Source: an uncultured Microbacterium sp. (lineage in GTDB: Bacteria; Actinomycetota; Actinomycetes; Actinomycetales; Microbacteriaceae). Taken from it: a DNA stretch of 64,000 nt. The translations under genes and the position numbers were made by a program. The stretch is from NCBI RefSeq assembly GCF_947489255.1, contig NZ_CANLCY010000005.1:124001-188000 (forward strand), read 5' to 3'. Of the stretch, positions 42,416 to 51,441 are shown piece by piece; position 1 is the stretch's first letter, and the number at the start of each line of letters is the position of its first letter. Under the pieces are notes generated by a model, which was not told the DNA's origin, made no database searches, and saw nothing but the letters and a program-made list of their open reading frames with translations.

Positions 42416-44293
42416 TCAGCGCTGCTTGACCTCGCCGAACAGGCGGGCGATCGGCACGAGCACCGCGGGCCGCGCGGCGATCCACGCCGCGGCCATCACC
42501 ACGAGGGATGCCGCGAAGATCAACAGACCGGTCGGATCGCTCGTGTACGCCTCGGGGTCGACCGACCCGCGGGCGGCGTACATGTGGTTCAGGTTGCGAA
42601 GGGCACCGGTGGCGAGCACGAGGGCCACGTGCACGACGATGAACGCCACGAAGAAGAGCATCGTCGGGAAGTGGACCTTGCGCGCCCACTCCGCCGGATA
42701 CAGCCGGTTGAGCTTCTCGGCATCCTTCGGCCAGATCCCCGACAGGCGCACACCGCTGACGATCGCGAGAGGAGCGGCGACGAAGGTGATGGCGAAGTAC
42801 GACAGCTGCTGCAGGCTGTTGTAGTTCACCCACCCGTTTTCGGTGGGCCAGTCGAGGGAGGCGTACTGGAGCGCCGCCGAGAGGGCGTTCGGGAAGACCT
42901 CCCACGACGTCGGCACGATCCGCATCCACTGTCCGGTGACGAACAGCAGCACGACGAACACGGCGCCGTTCGCGATCCACAGGATGTCGAGCGCCTGGTG
43001 GAACCACAGGGTGAGACTGATGCGCCTCCTCTTGTCGGTGCGCGGAGACCAGAAGGCGGAGGGCCTCTTCTCGCGGCGCACCTGCCAGCCGGTGCGGATG
43101 ATCAGCAGCAGGAAGAAGCTGTTGAGGAAGTGCGACCAGTTGAGCCACGCGGGCAATCCGACGGGCGCGGACGCGGGAAGGGGGTATTCGCCGGGGAAGG
43201 CGGCGAGGAAGTCGCGCCCGGGTCCGATCGCGAGCACGAAACGCGCGAGCAGCACGGCGATGCCGACCAGGGCGAGCGCGAAGACGCCGAGAACGGCCGT
43301 CGATCCGAGCAGCTGGACGGGCGAGTAGTCGCGCAGAGCGGCGGGAGCGGTTTTCGCCGCGGCCGGTCGGGGTTTCGCGGCGGAGCCGGCGCCGGGCGTC
43401 GCGCCGGCCCGCGCGCGTCGCGCTGCGGCCCCGGGCCAGACGGTCCGGCGAACCGTGAGGGGAGGGCGCGGGGCGGCGTCCGCGAGGGCTGCGGGCACCT
43501 CCGGGGCTTTCGGCACTCCGGGCGCAGCGGGCCCGCCGGTCGCTCCCGGTGCAGCTGACGCTGCGGTCACTCCCGCCGCAACGGGCGGTCCGGCCACTCC
43601 CCGCGAGGGGCGCGACGACGTAAGCGGGCGCGGGGGCATCCCGCCGCCAGCGTCCTGTTCCGACCCCCGGTCGGAAACGGGCACCGACGTCGGAGGCGTG
43701 GGCGCCCCCGCCCCGACTCCGTCACGCCGCTGCGATTCCGCTGCCGCCCGCGAACCCGCACCGGATGCCGGGGGCCAGGGCTCCCCGCCCGGCTCGCGCG
43801 GGAGCCCTCGACGCACATCGCCGGCCACGGCATCCGTCTCCGCAGGCGCGGCGGCCGGGCGCGAGGCGGTGCCGCTGCCCGCGGGCTCGTCGGAGGCGGG
43901 GTCGCGGACCGGAACCGCACGCGACGGCACCTCCGATCCGATCGCATCGCCCCGATCCGATGCGGGGACGGGCGTCGCACCCGCGTCGGACGGAGCGAGG
44001 GATGCCGGAGGCCAGGGCTCCCCGCCCGGCTCGCGCGGAAGCCCTCGGCGCACGGTGGCCCCGGACCCCGGCTCGGGGCGGGAGCCCTCGGCATCCGTCG
44101 GCGACAGCTCGGGGTTCGTCGCGTTGTTCGTTTCCCGCGGGGCGGAATCCGCGAGGTGCGCGCCGCTCTGCGAACTCCCCCCGGCGTCCGGAGGGGACGC
44201 GTCGCCGGACGCGTCGGAACCCGCGGGCGGCCAGGGCTCCCCACCGGGGACGCGCGGCAGCCCGCGACGCGGAGTGCGGGGTGTGGACGCCAT
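42416..44293 (-). CDS. cytochrome b/b6-domain membrane protein with repeated N-terminal motif
   Basis: A 625-aa protein. Residues 1-330 are a Pro/Ala/Gly-rich, disordered-looking region carrying RRGLPRVPGGEPWPPA (9-24) and two copies of RRGLPREPGGEPWPPA (82-97, 161-176). Residues about 335-620 hold six hydrophobic segments. His residues suited to heme ligation are seen in NWSHFLNSF, LWFHQALDI, KVHFPTMLF and FIVVHVALV, indicating a two-heme cytochrome b561-like core. The ATG directly follows the etfA stop, so it is coupled to the ETF genes and may pass electrons between ETF and menaquinone. Related cores also partner with molybdopterin enzymes. Confidence 0.8.
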   Translation of the reverse strand: MASTPRTPRRGLPRVPGGEPWPPAGSDASGDASPPDAGGSSQSGAHLADSAPRETNNATNPELSPTDAEGSRPEPGSGATVRRGLPREPGGEPWPPASLAPSDAGATPVPASDRGDAIGSEVPSRAVPVRDPASDEPAGSGTASRPAAAPAETDAVAGDVRRGLPREPGGEPWPPASGAGSRAAAESQRRDGVGAGAPTPPTSVPVSDRGSEQDAGGGMPPRPLTSSRPSRGVAGPPVAAGVTAASAAPGATGGPAAPGVPKAPEVPAALADAAPRPPLTVRRTVWPGAAARRARAGATPGAGSAAKPRPAAAKTAPAALRDYSPVQLLGSTAVLGVFALALVGIAVLLARFVLAIGPGRDFLAAFPGEYPLPASAPVGLPAWLNWSHFLNSFFLLLIIRTGWQVRREKRPSAFWSPRTDKRRRISLTLWFHQALDILWIANGAVFVVLLFVTGQWMRIVPTSWEVFPNALSAALQYASLDWPTENGWVNYNSLQQLSYFAITFVAAPLAIVSGVRLSGIWPKDAEKLNRLYPAEWARKVHFPTMLFFVAFIVVHVALVLATGALRNLNHMYAARGSVDPEAYTSDPTGLLIFAASLVVMAAAWIAARPAVLVPIARLFGEVKQR

Positions 44294-45259
44294 CTACTTC
44301 TTGTGGGCCTCTAGCGCGCTGATGAGTTGCGGGACGACGGTGAACAGATCTCCGACGATACCGAAGTCGGCGATGTCGAAGATGGGTGCGTCGGGGTTCT
44401 TGTCGACCGCTACGATCACGCCCGCCGTCTGCATGCCCGCCCGGTGCTGGATCGCCCCCGAGATCCCGAGCGCCACGTACAGCCGCGGCGACACCGAGAC
44501 CCCGGTCTGTCCCACCTGCGTGCTCGCCGGGGCGTACCCCGCGTCGACGGCCGCGCGCGAGGCGCCGACGGCCGCGCCGAGCACGTCGGCGAGCTGCTCG
44601 ACGAGGGCGAAGTCCTCCTTCGATCCCACTCCCCGACCGCCGGCGACGACCGCGGCCGCTCCGCGCAGCTCGGGCCGCGTCGAGGGGGCCCTGGTCTCGG
44701 AGAAGTCCTCGACCCGCGCGGACGGGATCGCGGATGCCGTCACCTGCAGGCCGTGCACCTCGAGCGGTCGCGCGTCGAGGCGCGCGTCGACCGCCCCGGG
44801 GCGCAGGGTCGCGACGAGGGGGCCGAACGTGGGTGCTCCCTCGACCGTGAAAGCTCCGCCGAACGCGGCGTGATGGGCCACGACGCCGAGCTCGTCGCGC
44901 CCGACGCCGACGATGTCGGTCGCGAGGGGGAGGCGCAACCGCACTGCGAGGCGCGCCGCGGCATCCCGCGACTCGATCGCGTTCGAGACCAGCACGAGAT
45001 CGGGACTCTCGGCCGCCACCGCCGCGGCGAGCGCATCGACGACGGGGCCCGTCAGCAGGTCGGGGTCGACCGCGGCGGTCAGCACGCGCACCGCTCCGAG
45101 CTCCGCGGCCTCCGCGGCGGCGTCGTCGAGCAGCGCAGCCGGAGCGGCGAGCACCGCCACCGGCTCCCCCACCGCGGCCCCCGCCGTCAGCAGCCCGGCG
45201 GCCGAGGCGGCGAGCGCTCCGGACGGCAGCACCTCGAGCAGGACCAGGGCGACGCTCAT
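44294..45259 (-). CDS. etfA: electron transfer flavoprotein alpha subunit
   Basis: A 321-aa ETF alpha (FixB) protein. The C-terminal FAD domain has [56 protein letters not shown] and [10 protein letters not shown], all canonical. It shuttles electrons from acyl-CoA dehydrogenases to the membrane. ATG 45259 overlaps the etfB stop by one base (TGATG). Its stop (TAG) is directly followed by the ATG of the cytochrome b gene. Confidence 0.94.
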   Translation of the reverse strand: MSVALVLLEVLPSGALAASAAGLLTAGAAVGEPVAVLAAPAALLDDAAAEAAELGAVRVLTAAVDPDLLTGPVVDALAAAVAAESPDLVLVSNAIESRDAAARLAVRLRLPLATDIVGVGRDELGVVAHHAAFGGAFTVEGAPTFGPLVATLRPGAVDARLDARPLEVHGLQVTASAIPSARVEDFSETRAPSTRPELRGAAAVVAGGRGVGSKEDFALVEQLADVLGAAVGASRAAVDAGYAPASTQVGQTGVSVSPRLYVALGISGAIQHRAGMQTAGVIVAVDKNPDAPIFDIADFGIVGDLFTVVPQLISALEAHKK

Positions 45260-46035
45260 CACGCCACCCCCTCGGCGAGGAGGAAGGCCGCAAGCTTCTC
45301 GCCGGCGTCGCCCTCGTCGACGATCTTCGTCCCGGCCGCGCGCGGCGGCCTCTCGGCGACCGACAGCATGATGTACCGCGCCTGCGCCGGGTCTTCGGCC
45401 ACGACGCCGAGGTCGGCGGCATCCACGGTGTCGAAGGGCTTTTTCTTCGCGGCCATGATGCCTTTGAAGGTCGTGAAGCGCCCCTCGGGAAGCGCCTCGG
45501 TGACCGAGACCACCGCGGGCAGGGATGCCGACACCCGCATCGTCCCGGCATCGCTCACGCGCTCGCCCGACACCGTGTCGTCGGCGATGTCGAGGCTCGA
45601 CAGCGCCGTGAGCTGCGGCACGCCGAGGAGCTCGGCCACCATCGCGGGAACGACTCCCCCACCGCCGTCGGTGGAGAGGTTGCCCGCGATCACGAGGTCG
45701 AAGCCCGTGCGGCGGATCGCCGCGGCGAGCACATCGGCGGTCAGCAGCAGGTCGGCGCCCCGCAGGGCGTCGTCGACGACGTGCACGGCCGAGGTCGCGC
45801 CCATCGCGAGGGCCTTGCGCACCGTCGCCGTGGCCGATGCCGGAGCCATGGTGAGGACCACGACCTCGGTGCCGGGGTGCGCGTCGGCGTGCGCGAGCGC
45901 CGCCTCGACCGCGCGCTCGTCGATCTCGTCGAGCACCGGGGCCGACGCGGCACGGTCGGTGAGCCCCGTCTCGAGGTCGAGACGACGCTCGCCCCACGTG
46001 TCGGGGACTTCTTTGATGAGCACCACGATCTTCAT
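45259..46035 (-). CDS. etfB: electron transfer flavoprotein beta subunit
   Basis: A 258-aa ETF beta (FixA) protein, beginning [21 protein letters not shown]-binding region segments are [15 protein letters not shown] and [16 protein letters not shown], and the C-terminal [15 protein letters not shown] is typical. It pairs with EtfA encoded immediately downstream. The operon etfB-etfA-cytochrome b is divergent from a MarR gene, which may regulate it. Confidence 0.94.
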   Translation of the reverse strand: MKIVVLIKEVPDTWGERRLDLETGLTDRAASAPVLDEIDERAVEAALAHADAHPGTEVVVLTMAPASATATVRKALAMGATSAVHVVDDALRGADLLLTADVLAAAIRRTGFDLVIAGNLSTDGGGGVVPAMVAELLGVPQLTALSSLDIADDTVSGERVSDAGTMRVSASLPAVVSVTEALPEGRFTTFKGIMAAKKKPFDTVDAADLGVVAEDPAQARYIMLSVAERPPRAAGTKIVDEGDAGEKLAAFLLAEGVA

Positions 46036-46167
46036 CGACGCGGCTCCTTCGTTCGGGGGTCGGATGCCGCGACCTCGCGGCGGGGGAACGCGGGCCTCGA
46101 CGAGGTCGTCCGATGGCGCGCCGAGACAGAGGTCTCCGAGTTCGGCGAAGGGACCGGAACCCGCGAC

Positions 46168-46272
46168 GGCTTCGACAGGCTCAGCCCCCGGTCACCCCGG
46201 GGCGAGGGGGCCGCCGCGCCGCGTGAGGGCCCCCGGTCACTCCGGGGCGAGGGGGCCGCCGCGCCGCGTGAG
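46168..46272. repeat. 45-bp tandem repeat upstream of the MarR gene
   Basis: GGCTTCGACAGGCTCAGC (46168-46185) is followed by two units starting CCCCCGGTCAC at 46185 and 46230. Each unit is about 43 bp and nearly identical (one C/T difference seen). The second unit ends 28 bp before the ATG at 46300. Confidence 0.65.
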
Positions 46273-46299
46273 CGGTACCGTGACAAGCGAGGAGGACCC

Positions 46300-46827
46300 A
46301 TGACCCGACGACTGCCGGTCGACCCGATCGCCGAAGCCAAGCGCCAGTGGCTGGCGCACGGGTGGGACGACGCGGCCGACGGCATGACGGTCGTCACCTC
46401 GGTGATCCGCGCGCACCAGTTGCTCATGGCATCCATCGACCGGGCGCTGAAGCCCTTCGACCTGTCGTTCTCGCGCTTCGAGATGCTGCGGCTGCTCGCC
46501 TTCACGCGGGAGGGACGGATGCCGATGGCCAGCGCCATCGCGCGCCTGCAGGTGCATCCGACGAGCGTCACCAACACGGTCGAGCGCCTCGCGCGCGACG
46601 GGTACGTGACGCGCGAGCCGCACCCCACCGACGGGCGCGCCGCACTGCTCGCGCTCACCGACGCGGGACGACGGCGGGTCGACGAGGCCACCGACGCGCT
46701 CAACGCCGTGTTCGCCGACCTCGGGCTCGACGACGACGACGCGACGGCGCTCGTGCGGATCATCGCGCGCTTCCGCAAGGGCGCCGGCGATTTCGCCGAC
46801 CCCGCTCCGGTGCCCGACCCGCTCTGA
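46300..46827 (+). CDS. MarR-family transcriptional regulator
   Basis: A 175-aa winged-helix regulator. Core segments: TSVIRAHQLLMASIDRALKP (dimer helix), FSRFEMLRLLAF, the recognition helix VHPTSVTNTVERLARDGYV and the wing REPHPTDGRAALLALTDAGR. Start ATG 46300 has GGAGGA 4 nt upstream; the ORF is open much further upstream but that part is antisense to etfB. It is divergent from the ETF-cytochrome operon and may control that operon or the acyl-CoA genes. The inducer is unknown. Confidence 0.9.
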   Translation: MTRRLPVDPIAEAKRQWLAHGWDDAADGMTVVTSVIRAHQLLMASIDRALKPFDLSFSRFEMLRLLAFTREGRMPMASAIARLQVHPTSVTNTVERLARDGYVTREPHPTDGRAALLALTDAGRRRVDEATDALNAVFADLGLDDDDATALVRIIARFRKGAGDFADPAPVPDPL

Positions 46828-46845
46828 GCCCCGAGGGGCGACGCG

Positions 46846-46880
46846 GTGCCCGCGCGCGGCCGACGGTCTCCCGCGGGCAC
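46846..46880. terminator. hairpin between MarR gene and enoyl-CoA hydratase
   Basis: A perfect 9-bp stem (GTGCCCGCG / CGCGGGCAC) with a 17-nt loop lies in the convergent gap, and may terminate from either side. Confidence 0.45.
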
Positions 46881-46930
46881 GCCGACGACCCCGGCGACGT
46901 CGTCGCCTGCACGGGCCGGGCGGAGGCGGG

Positions 46931-47719
46931 TCATCGGTGCGTGAACGACGGCGACCGCTTCTCGCGGAACGCCGCCATCCCCTCCTTCTGGTCGGCGGTG
47001 TCGAACAGCGAGGCGAACGCCTGCCGCTCGAAGCGCACGCCCTCGGCGAGCGTGGACTCGAGGGCGACATCGAGGGCCGCCTTGGCGGCGTAGAGCGCCG
47101 GCAGCGGCTTCTCGGCGATCGTGCGGGCGGTGCTCTCGGCCGCGTCGAGCAGCTCCGCCGCCGGCACCACGCGGGACACGAGGCCCGCGCGCTCCGCCTC
47201 GGCGGCGTCGATCATGCGCCCCGTGAGCACCAGCTCCGCGGCCTTGTAGTACCCGAGCGCGCGGACGAGTCGCTGCGTCCCGCCCATCCCCGGGATCACG
47301 CCCAGCTGAACCTCGGGCTGACCGAACTTCGCCCGGTCGGATGCCAGGATCACGTCGCACATGAGGGCGAGCTCGCATCCACCGCCCAGCGCGTAGCCCG
47401 ACACCGCGGCGATCACGGGCGTGCGCACCGCGGCGAACCGCGCCCAGGCTCCGAAATGATCGGTGAGCATCATGTCGAGCCCCGACTTCTGCTCCATCTC
47501 CTTGATGTCGGCCCCGGCCGCGAACGCCTTCTCGCTGCCCGTGACCACGATCGCCCCCACGCCTTCGTCGGCGTCGAACGCCTCGGCCGCGGCGACGACG
47601 TCGCGCATGGTCTGCGTGTTGAGGGCGTTGAGCGCCTCGGGGCGGTCGAGGGTGATCGACCCGACACGGCCCCGCTGCTCGACGCGGATCGTCTCGTACG
47701 CGGCATCCTGATCGGTCAT
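46931..47719 (-). CDS. enoyl-CoA hydratase
   Basis: A 262-aa crotonase-family enzyme. The oxyanion-hole segment is [17 protein letters not shown] and the second is [19 protein letters not shown]. The two glutamates in GGCELA and [20 protein letters not shown] (quoted as [16 protein letters not shown]) are at catalytic positions, so hydration of trans-2-enoyl-CoA is expected. Start is ATG 47719. It lies downstream of the acyl-CoA dehydrogenase on the same strand, with a 217-bp gap that contains a palindromic element. Confidence 0.92.
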   Translation of the reverse strand: MTDQDAAYETIRVEQRGRVGSITLDRPEALNALNTQTMRDVVAAAEAFDADEGVGAIVVTGSEKAFAAGADIKEMEQKSGLDMMLTDHFGAWARFAAVRTPVIAAVSGYALGGGCELALMCDVILASDRAKFGQPEVQLGVIPGMGGTQRLVRALGYYKAAELVLTGRMIDAAEAERAGLVSRVVPAAELLDAAESTARTIAEKPLPALYAAKAALDVALESTLAEGVRFERQAFASLFDTADQKEGMAAFREKRSPSFTHR

Positions 47720-47853
47720 GGCGCCTCCCGGGGTCTCGAGTGATGGGCGGAGCGGTCGGTCCCGCCCTCGAATGCTCGCACGGACCCCCGACGTCGGCCG
47801 ACAGCCCTGCCATGCCGCGTCGGCGTGCCCGCTTCGCGCGACGCCCCCAGGCG

Positions 47854-47922
47854 GGTTCGGGGCGGATGTCGTCGTTCGGGGCGGCAATCTCACGCCCCAA
47901 GCGGCGGAATCCGCCCCGAACC
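47854..47922. repeat. palindromic element, family B copy 2
   Basis: GGTTCGGGGCGGAT (47854-47867) is matched perfectly by ATCCGCCCCGAACC (47909-47922). A further direct half-site, GTTCGGGGCGGCAATC, is at 47874-47889. Order and spacing of half-sites match the copy at 28331-28398. It lies between two genes on the same strand. Confidence 0.7.
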
Positions 47923-47936
47923 GAGAAGACCGCACG

Positions 47937-49115
47937 TCAGGCCGCGAGGACGTTGCGTCCGACGATGAGCCGCATGATCTCGTTCGTCCCCTCGAGGATC
48001 TGGTGCACGCGCAGATCGCGCACGACCTTCTCAATGCCGTAGTCCTGGAGGTAGCCGTAACCGCCGTGCAGTTGGAGCGCCTCGTTGGCGACGCGGAAGC
48101 CGACGTCGGTCGCGAAGCGCTTGGCCATCGCGCAGCGGGTGGCGGCGTCGGGATCCTTGGCATCGAGGGCCTGGGCGGCATCGCGCACGAGCAGACGCGC
48201 GGCGTCGAGCTCGGTGGCCATGTCGGCCACGGAGAAGATGACGGACTGCTTCTCGCTCAGGGCCTCGCCGAAGGTGAAGCGCTCGTGCACGTACGCGATC
48301 GCCCGGTCCAGCGCCCACCGCGCGCCCCCGAGGGAGCACGTGGCGATGTTCAGGCGCCCGCCGTTGAGGGCGGTCATCGCGATGGAGAACCCGCGCCCCT
48401 CGCCGCCGAGTAGGTTCTCGGCCGGCACGCGCACCTCGTCGAGGATCACCGGACGGGTGGGTTGGGCGTTCCACCCCATCTTCTTCTCGTTCGGCCCGAA
48501 CGACAGGCCGGCGGAGTCCGCGGGGACGAGGAACGCGCTGATGCCACGCGCACCCGGCTCGCCCGTGCGCGCCATGACGACGTAGACCGACGCCTCTCCC
48601 GCGCCCGAGATGAACTGCTTGACGCCCGTCAGCACGTACGTGTCGCCGTGGCGGATCGCCGAGGTGGCGATGGCGGCGGCATCCGACCCCGCCCCCGGTT
48701 CGGTGAGGCAGTAGGCGCCGAGGTCATCCATGGCGACCAGGGACGGCAGCCAGCGCTCCCGCTGGGCGGCGGTGCCGTAGGTGTCGATCATCCAGGCGAC
48801 CATGTTGTGGATCGTGATGTAGGCCGTGACGGTGGGGTCGCCGTAGGCGAGCTCCTCGAAGATCGCCACCGCGTCGGCCCGAGACAGCCCGGCGCCGCCC
48901 ACGTCGTCGTTGACGTAGACGCCGCCGAGACCCAGCTCCCCCGCGCGGCGCAGCACGTCGCGGGGGAAATGCTTCTCGGCATCCCATTCGAGGGTGTGCG
49001 GGGCGAACTCGGTTGCCGCGAAGTCGCGGACGGCGTCGAGGATCGCGGCGCGCTCGTCGGAACTCAGGGTGCCGGTCGACGAGGCGTCGAGCGCGGGAGC
49101 AGGGGTGGTGTCCAT
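47937..49115 (-). CDS. acyl-CoA dehydrogenase
   Basis: A 392-aa flavoprotein of normal length. Signature segments: [19 protein letters not shown] (flavin/substrate loop), VFVVMA-like [18 protein letters not shown], the [15 protein letters not shown] segment, and the C-terminal [20 protein letters not shown] with [14 protein letters not shown]. The pattern is close to isobutyryl-CoA or short-branched-chain acyl-CoA dehydrogenases of valine degradation. Electrons would go to the ETF encoded at 44294-46035. An AT-rich palindrome lies upstream of the start at 49115. Confidence 0.92.
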   Translation of the reverse strand: MDTTPAPALDASSTGTLSSDERAAILDAVRDFAATEFAPHTLEWDAEKHFPRDVLRRAGELGLGGVYVNDDVGGAGLSRADAVAIFEELAYGDPTVTAYITIHNMVAWMIDTYGTAAQRERWLPSLVAMDDLGAYCLTEPGAGSDAAAIATSAIRHGDTYVLTGVKQFISGAGEASVYVVMARTGEPGARGISAFLVPADSAGLSFGPNEKKMGWNAQPTRPVILDEVRVPAENLLGGEGRGFSIAMTALNGGRLNIATCSLGGARWALDRAIAYVHERFTFGEALSEKQSVIFSVADMATELDAARLLVRDAAQALDAKDPDAATRCAMAKRFATDVGFRVANEALQLHGGYGYLQDYGIEKVVRDLRVHQILEGTNEIMRLIVGRNVLAA

Positions 49116-49171
49116 GCGGCTCTCCTTCGTGAGGCGACGGCGTCGTCGCTCTCGCCAGATTACCTGGACGT

Positions 49172-49187
49172 CCTACTAATTGATAGG
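49172..49187. promoter_or_regulatory. AT-rich candidate operator upstream of acyl-CoA dehydrogenase
   Basis: CCTACTAATTGATAGG is palindromic at 12 of 16 positions and stands out in the GC-rich surroundings. A TAATCT (reverse strand, 49157-49162) between it and the gene could be the -10. The cognate regulator is unknown; the MarR protein at 46300 is a candidate. Confidence 0.45.
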
Positions 49188-49206
49188 CCTCACGAGTACC
49201 ACACCG

Positions 49207-49273
49207 CGATAAACGCCATTCCTCTCGGGAAACGCGGCAGCACAGCGTTTCTCGCCCGGAACGGCGTTTATCG
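49207..49273. repeat. 67-bp palindromic element, family A copy 2
   Basis: Outer arms CGATAAACGC / GCGTTTATCG and inner GAAACGC / GCGTTTC match copy 1 at 22263-22329 in sequence, spacing and total length. It lies between the VIT transporter 3' end and the acyl-CoA dehydrogenase promoter. Confidence 0.75.
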
Positions 49274-49312
49274 GCGGCGCTCACGCCGCGCGTGGCACCG
49301 CCGGTCCCCGAG

Positions 49313-49372
49313 GAGCAGCGTTCACCCGTGACGAGCAGCGTTCACCCGCGCGGAGCAGCACTCGCACGCAGG
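49313..49372. repeat. 20-bp tandem repeat
   Basis: GAGCAGCGTTCACCCG starts units at 49313 and 49333, and a diverged third unit starts at 49353. It ends just before the stop of the VIT gene, 40 bp from family A copy 2. Confidence 0.6.
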
Positions 49373-49384
49373 GAGCCGCGGCCT

Positions 49385-50104
49385 TTACCCGGCCGACACC
49401 CCGAAGAGCGCGCCGACGGCGTAGGTCGCCGCGAGCGCGAGCGCCCCGCCGATGACGGTGCGCAACACCGCCCGGCCTCGCCGCGCCCCGCCGATGTACG
49501 CCGCGACGTAACCGGTGACGGCGAGCGCGAGGAGCACGGCGACGAACGTCAGCGCGACCCGGATCTCCACCGGCGCCAGCAGGATCGTCGCGAGCGGCAG
49601 CAGGGCGCCCACCGTGAACGCCACCGCCGAGGCGAACGCCGCGGCCCACGGGCTCACCACGTCGTCGGCGTCGATGTTGAGCTCGACCGAGAGGTGCGCC
49701 TTCAGAGCATCGGATGCCGTGAGCTCGGCGGCCACGCGGGTCGCGGTCTCGCGCGAGAGGCCCTGCGCCTCGTAGAGCCCCACCAACTCGGCGAGCTCGG
49801 CCTCGGGATCGTCGGCGAGCTCTCGACGTTCCTTCTGGATGAGCGCGTGCTCGCTGTCGCGCTGACTCGACACCGAGACGTACTCCCCCAGTGCCATCGA
49901 GATCGCCCCTCCGACGAGGGCCGCCAGGCCCGCGATGAGCACGGGACCGGTGTCGCTCGTGGCTCCCGCGACGCCGACCACGACCGCGGCCGTCGAGACG
50001 ATGCCGTCGTTCGCGCCGAGGACCCCGGCACGGAGCCAGTTCAGGCGCTGCGACAAGCCCTGGCGGTGCGGTTCGTCGGGGTGGGCGCCGTTCGCAGTGG
50101 TCAT
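49385..50104 (-). CDS. VIT1/CCC1-family metal transporter
   Basis: A 239-aa membrane protein. It starts NWLRAGVLGANDGIVSTAAV, the family's first transmembrane segment. AISMALGEYVSVSSQRDSEH follows, then a charged cytosolic metal-binding-type loop (ERRELADDPEAELAEL), then three further hydrophobic segments near the C-terminus. Family members move Fe(II) or Mn(II) out of the cytosol. Start ATG 50104; a longer ORF to 50311 is not supported. No metal-responsive regulator is visible nearby. Confidence 0.92.
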   Translation of the reverse strand: MTTANGAHPDEPHRQGLSQRLNWLRAGVLGANDGIVSTAAVVVGVAGATSDTGPVLIAGLAALVGGAISMALGEYVSVSSQRDSEHALIQKERRELADDPEAELAELVGLYEAQGLSRETATRVAAELTASDALKAHLSVELNIDADDVVSPWAAAFASAVAFTVGALLPLATILLAPVEIRVALTFVAVLLALAVTGYVAAYIGGARRGRAVLRTVIGGALALAATYAVGALFGVSAG

Positions 50105-50269
50105 GGCGAAAGGGTAGCGCCGGCCGCCGACACGCCCACGCCCCTCGACAGACCCGCTCCCCCGCCACGACGACCCCGCCCGGATTCCGCCTTTCTCGCG
50201 AGACGGGCCTCCTCCCGAAAGGCCGCCCGAGTCTGCAGCCACGAACGGTCGAGACACGCTGACGGAGGA

Positions 50270-50283
50270 TTGAAGCGCATCAA
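50270..50283. promoter_or_regulatory. LacI-type operator upstream of the second LacI gene
   Basis: TTGAAGCGCATCAA differs by one base from the perfect palindrome TTGAAGCGCTTCAA at 51442-51455. It lies about 58 bp before the LacI start. A TAGCAT (-10-like) is at 50302-50307, so the site overlaps the expected -35 region, consistent with autoregulation. Confidence 0.65.
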
Positions 50284-50340
50284 CCCTTCCCGCTGATCCG
50301 CTAGCATCCAACCAGGACGAGGGCAGCCGAAGGGGGCGCG

Positions 50341-51390
50341 GTGCAGCAGAGGCGAACCCCCAGCATGACCGACGTCGCCCGCGCAGCGGGCGTGGCCATC
50401 GGGACCGTCTCCAACGTCCTGAACCATCCCGACAAAGTCGCGCCGGCCACGCTGGAGCGCGTCCAGGGTGCGATCGCCCAGCTCGGCTTCGTGCGCAACA
50501 CCAATGCGCAGCAACTCGCCGCGGGCCGCTCCCGCAGTATCGGCCTCGTGGTGATCGACATCAGCAACTCGCTCTTCGTCGACATCGCGCGAGGCGCGCA
50601 GCGCTACGCCACCGAGCTGTCGATGAACGTCCTCGTCGCCAACAGCGACAATCGCATCGATCAACAGCGGGCCGATCTCGACTTCTTCGACGGCGCCCGC
50701 GTGGGCGGCATCCTGCTGGCCCCGATGGAAGACGCCGGCGACGACGTCGCCCGCATCCGCACGCACGGCCGCCCCACGATTATGCTGAACTACGACACCG
50801 GCCGGCACGACTGCTGCCAGGTGCTCGTCGACAATGAAGAGGTCGGGTACCTCGCAGCCCGGCACCTCATCGACATCGGCCGGACGAGACTGGCGTTCGT
50901 CGGGGGTCGGGACTATCTCCAACCCGTGGCGCTGCGTCGGCGGGGTGTGCGCCGTGCCGTCGCCGAGGAGAACGGCCGTGTCTCACTGCAGGAGATTCCG
51001 ACCGAGAACCTGGACCCCCCCGGCGGCCTCCGGGCGGGCGAGGAACTCGCGCCACAGGTGCGGGACGGACGCCTCGACGGGGTGATCGCGGTGACCGACC
51101 TCTTGGCGATGGCGCTCATCCAGGTGTTCGGCGCCGAGGGGATCGCGGTGCCGGGCGATGTCGCGGTGATGGGGTGCGATCACAACTCCGCCGCCTGGGG
51201 CGGGATGATCCCCCTGACGTCGGTGCAGATGCAGGGGATCGACATGGGGCGCGAAGGTGTCCGCCTCCTGCTCGCCGAGCTCGACGAGGACCCGGCCACG
51301 CACGAGCACGTGACGACGATCCTCCGCCCGGAGCTCGTCGTGCGCGAGAGCACGGTGGGTCGCTCCGCGATATCCGCCGCCTCGGTCTGA
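50341..51390 (+). CDS. LacI-family transcriptional regulator (rhamnoside cluster)
   Basis: A 349-aa repressor. The helix-turn-helix is MTDVARAAGVAIGTVSNVLN (residues about 9-28), followed by the hinge FVRNTNAQQLAAGRSRSIG. The ligand domain runs from GLVVIDISNSLFVDIARGA to GCDHNSAAWGGMIPLTSV. GTG 50341 follows GAAGGGGG; ATG 50365 is an alternative. It opens an operon-like cluster with an ABC importer, a dehydrogenase and an alpha-L-rhamnosidase. TTGAAGCGCTTCAA-type sites lie before this gene and before the importer genes. Confidence 0.92.
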   Translation: MQQRRTPSMTDVARAAGVAIGTVSNVLNHPDKVAPATLERVQGAIAQLGFVRNTNAQQLAAGRSRSIGLVVIDISNSLFVDIARGAQRYATELSMNVLVANSDNRIDQQRADLDFFDGARVGGILLAPMEDAGDDVARIRTHGRPTIMLNYDTGRHDCCQVLVDNEEVGYLAARHLIDIGRTRLAFVGGRDYLQPVALRRRGVRRAVAEENGRVSLQEIPTENLDPPGGLRAGEELAPQVRDGRLDGVIAVTDLLAMALIQVFGAEGIAVPGDVAVMGCDHNSAAWGGMIPLTSVQMQGIDMGREGVRLLLAELDEDPATHEHVTTILRPELVVRESTVGRSAISAASV

Positions 51391-51399
51391 AGCGTTTCA
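51388..51399. promoter_or_regulatory. LacI-type operator overlapping the lacI stop codon
   Basis: TGAAGCGTTTCA begins with the TGA stop codon of the repressor gene and ends 9 bp upstream of the -35 of the importer promoter. With the site at 51442 it brackets that promoter. Confidence 0.6.
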
Positions 51400-51408
51400 A
51401 AATTTTCC

Positions 51409-51437
51409 TTGACGCCCTCCGAGCAGCCCTGCATAAT
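51409..51437 (+). promoter_or_regulatory. promoter of the second ABC importer operon
   Basis: TTGACG (51409-51414), 17 bp, then CATAAT (51432-51437): a near-consensus housekeeping promoter. It is flanked by the operators at 51388-51399 and 51442-51455. Confidence 0.7.
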
Positions 51438-51441
51438 CCTC

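Noticed and set aside
41279..43558. 759-aa plus-strand open frame across bioY, bioQ and the cytochrome gene
   Set aside because: It runs antisense or out of frame through three recognisable genes and contains no domain.
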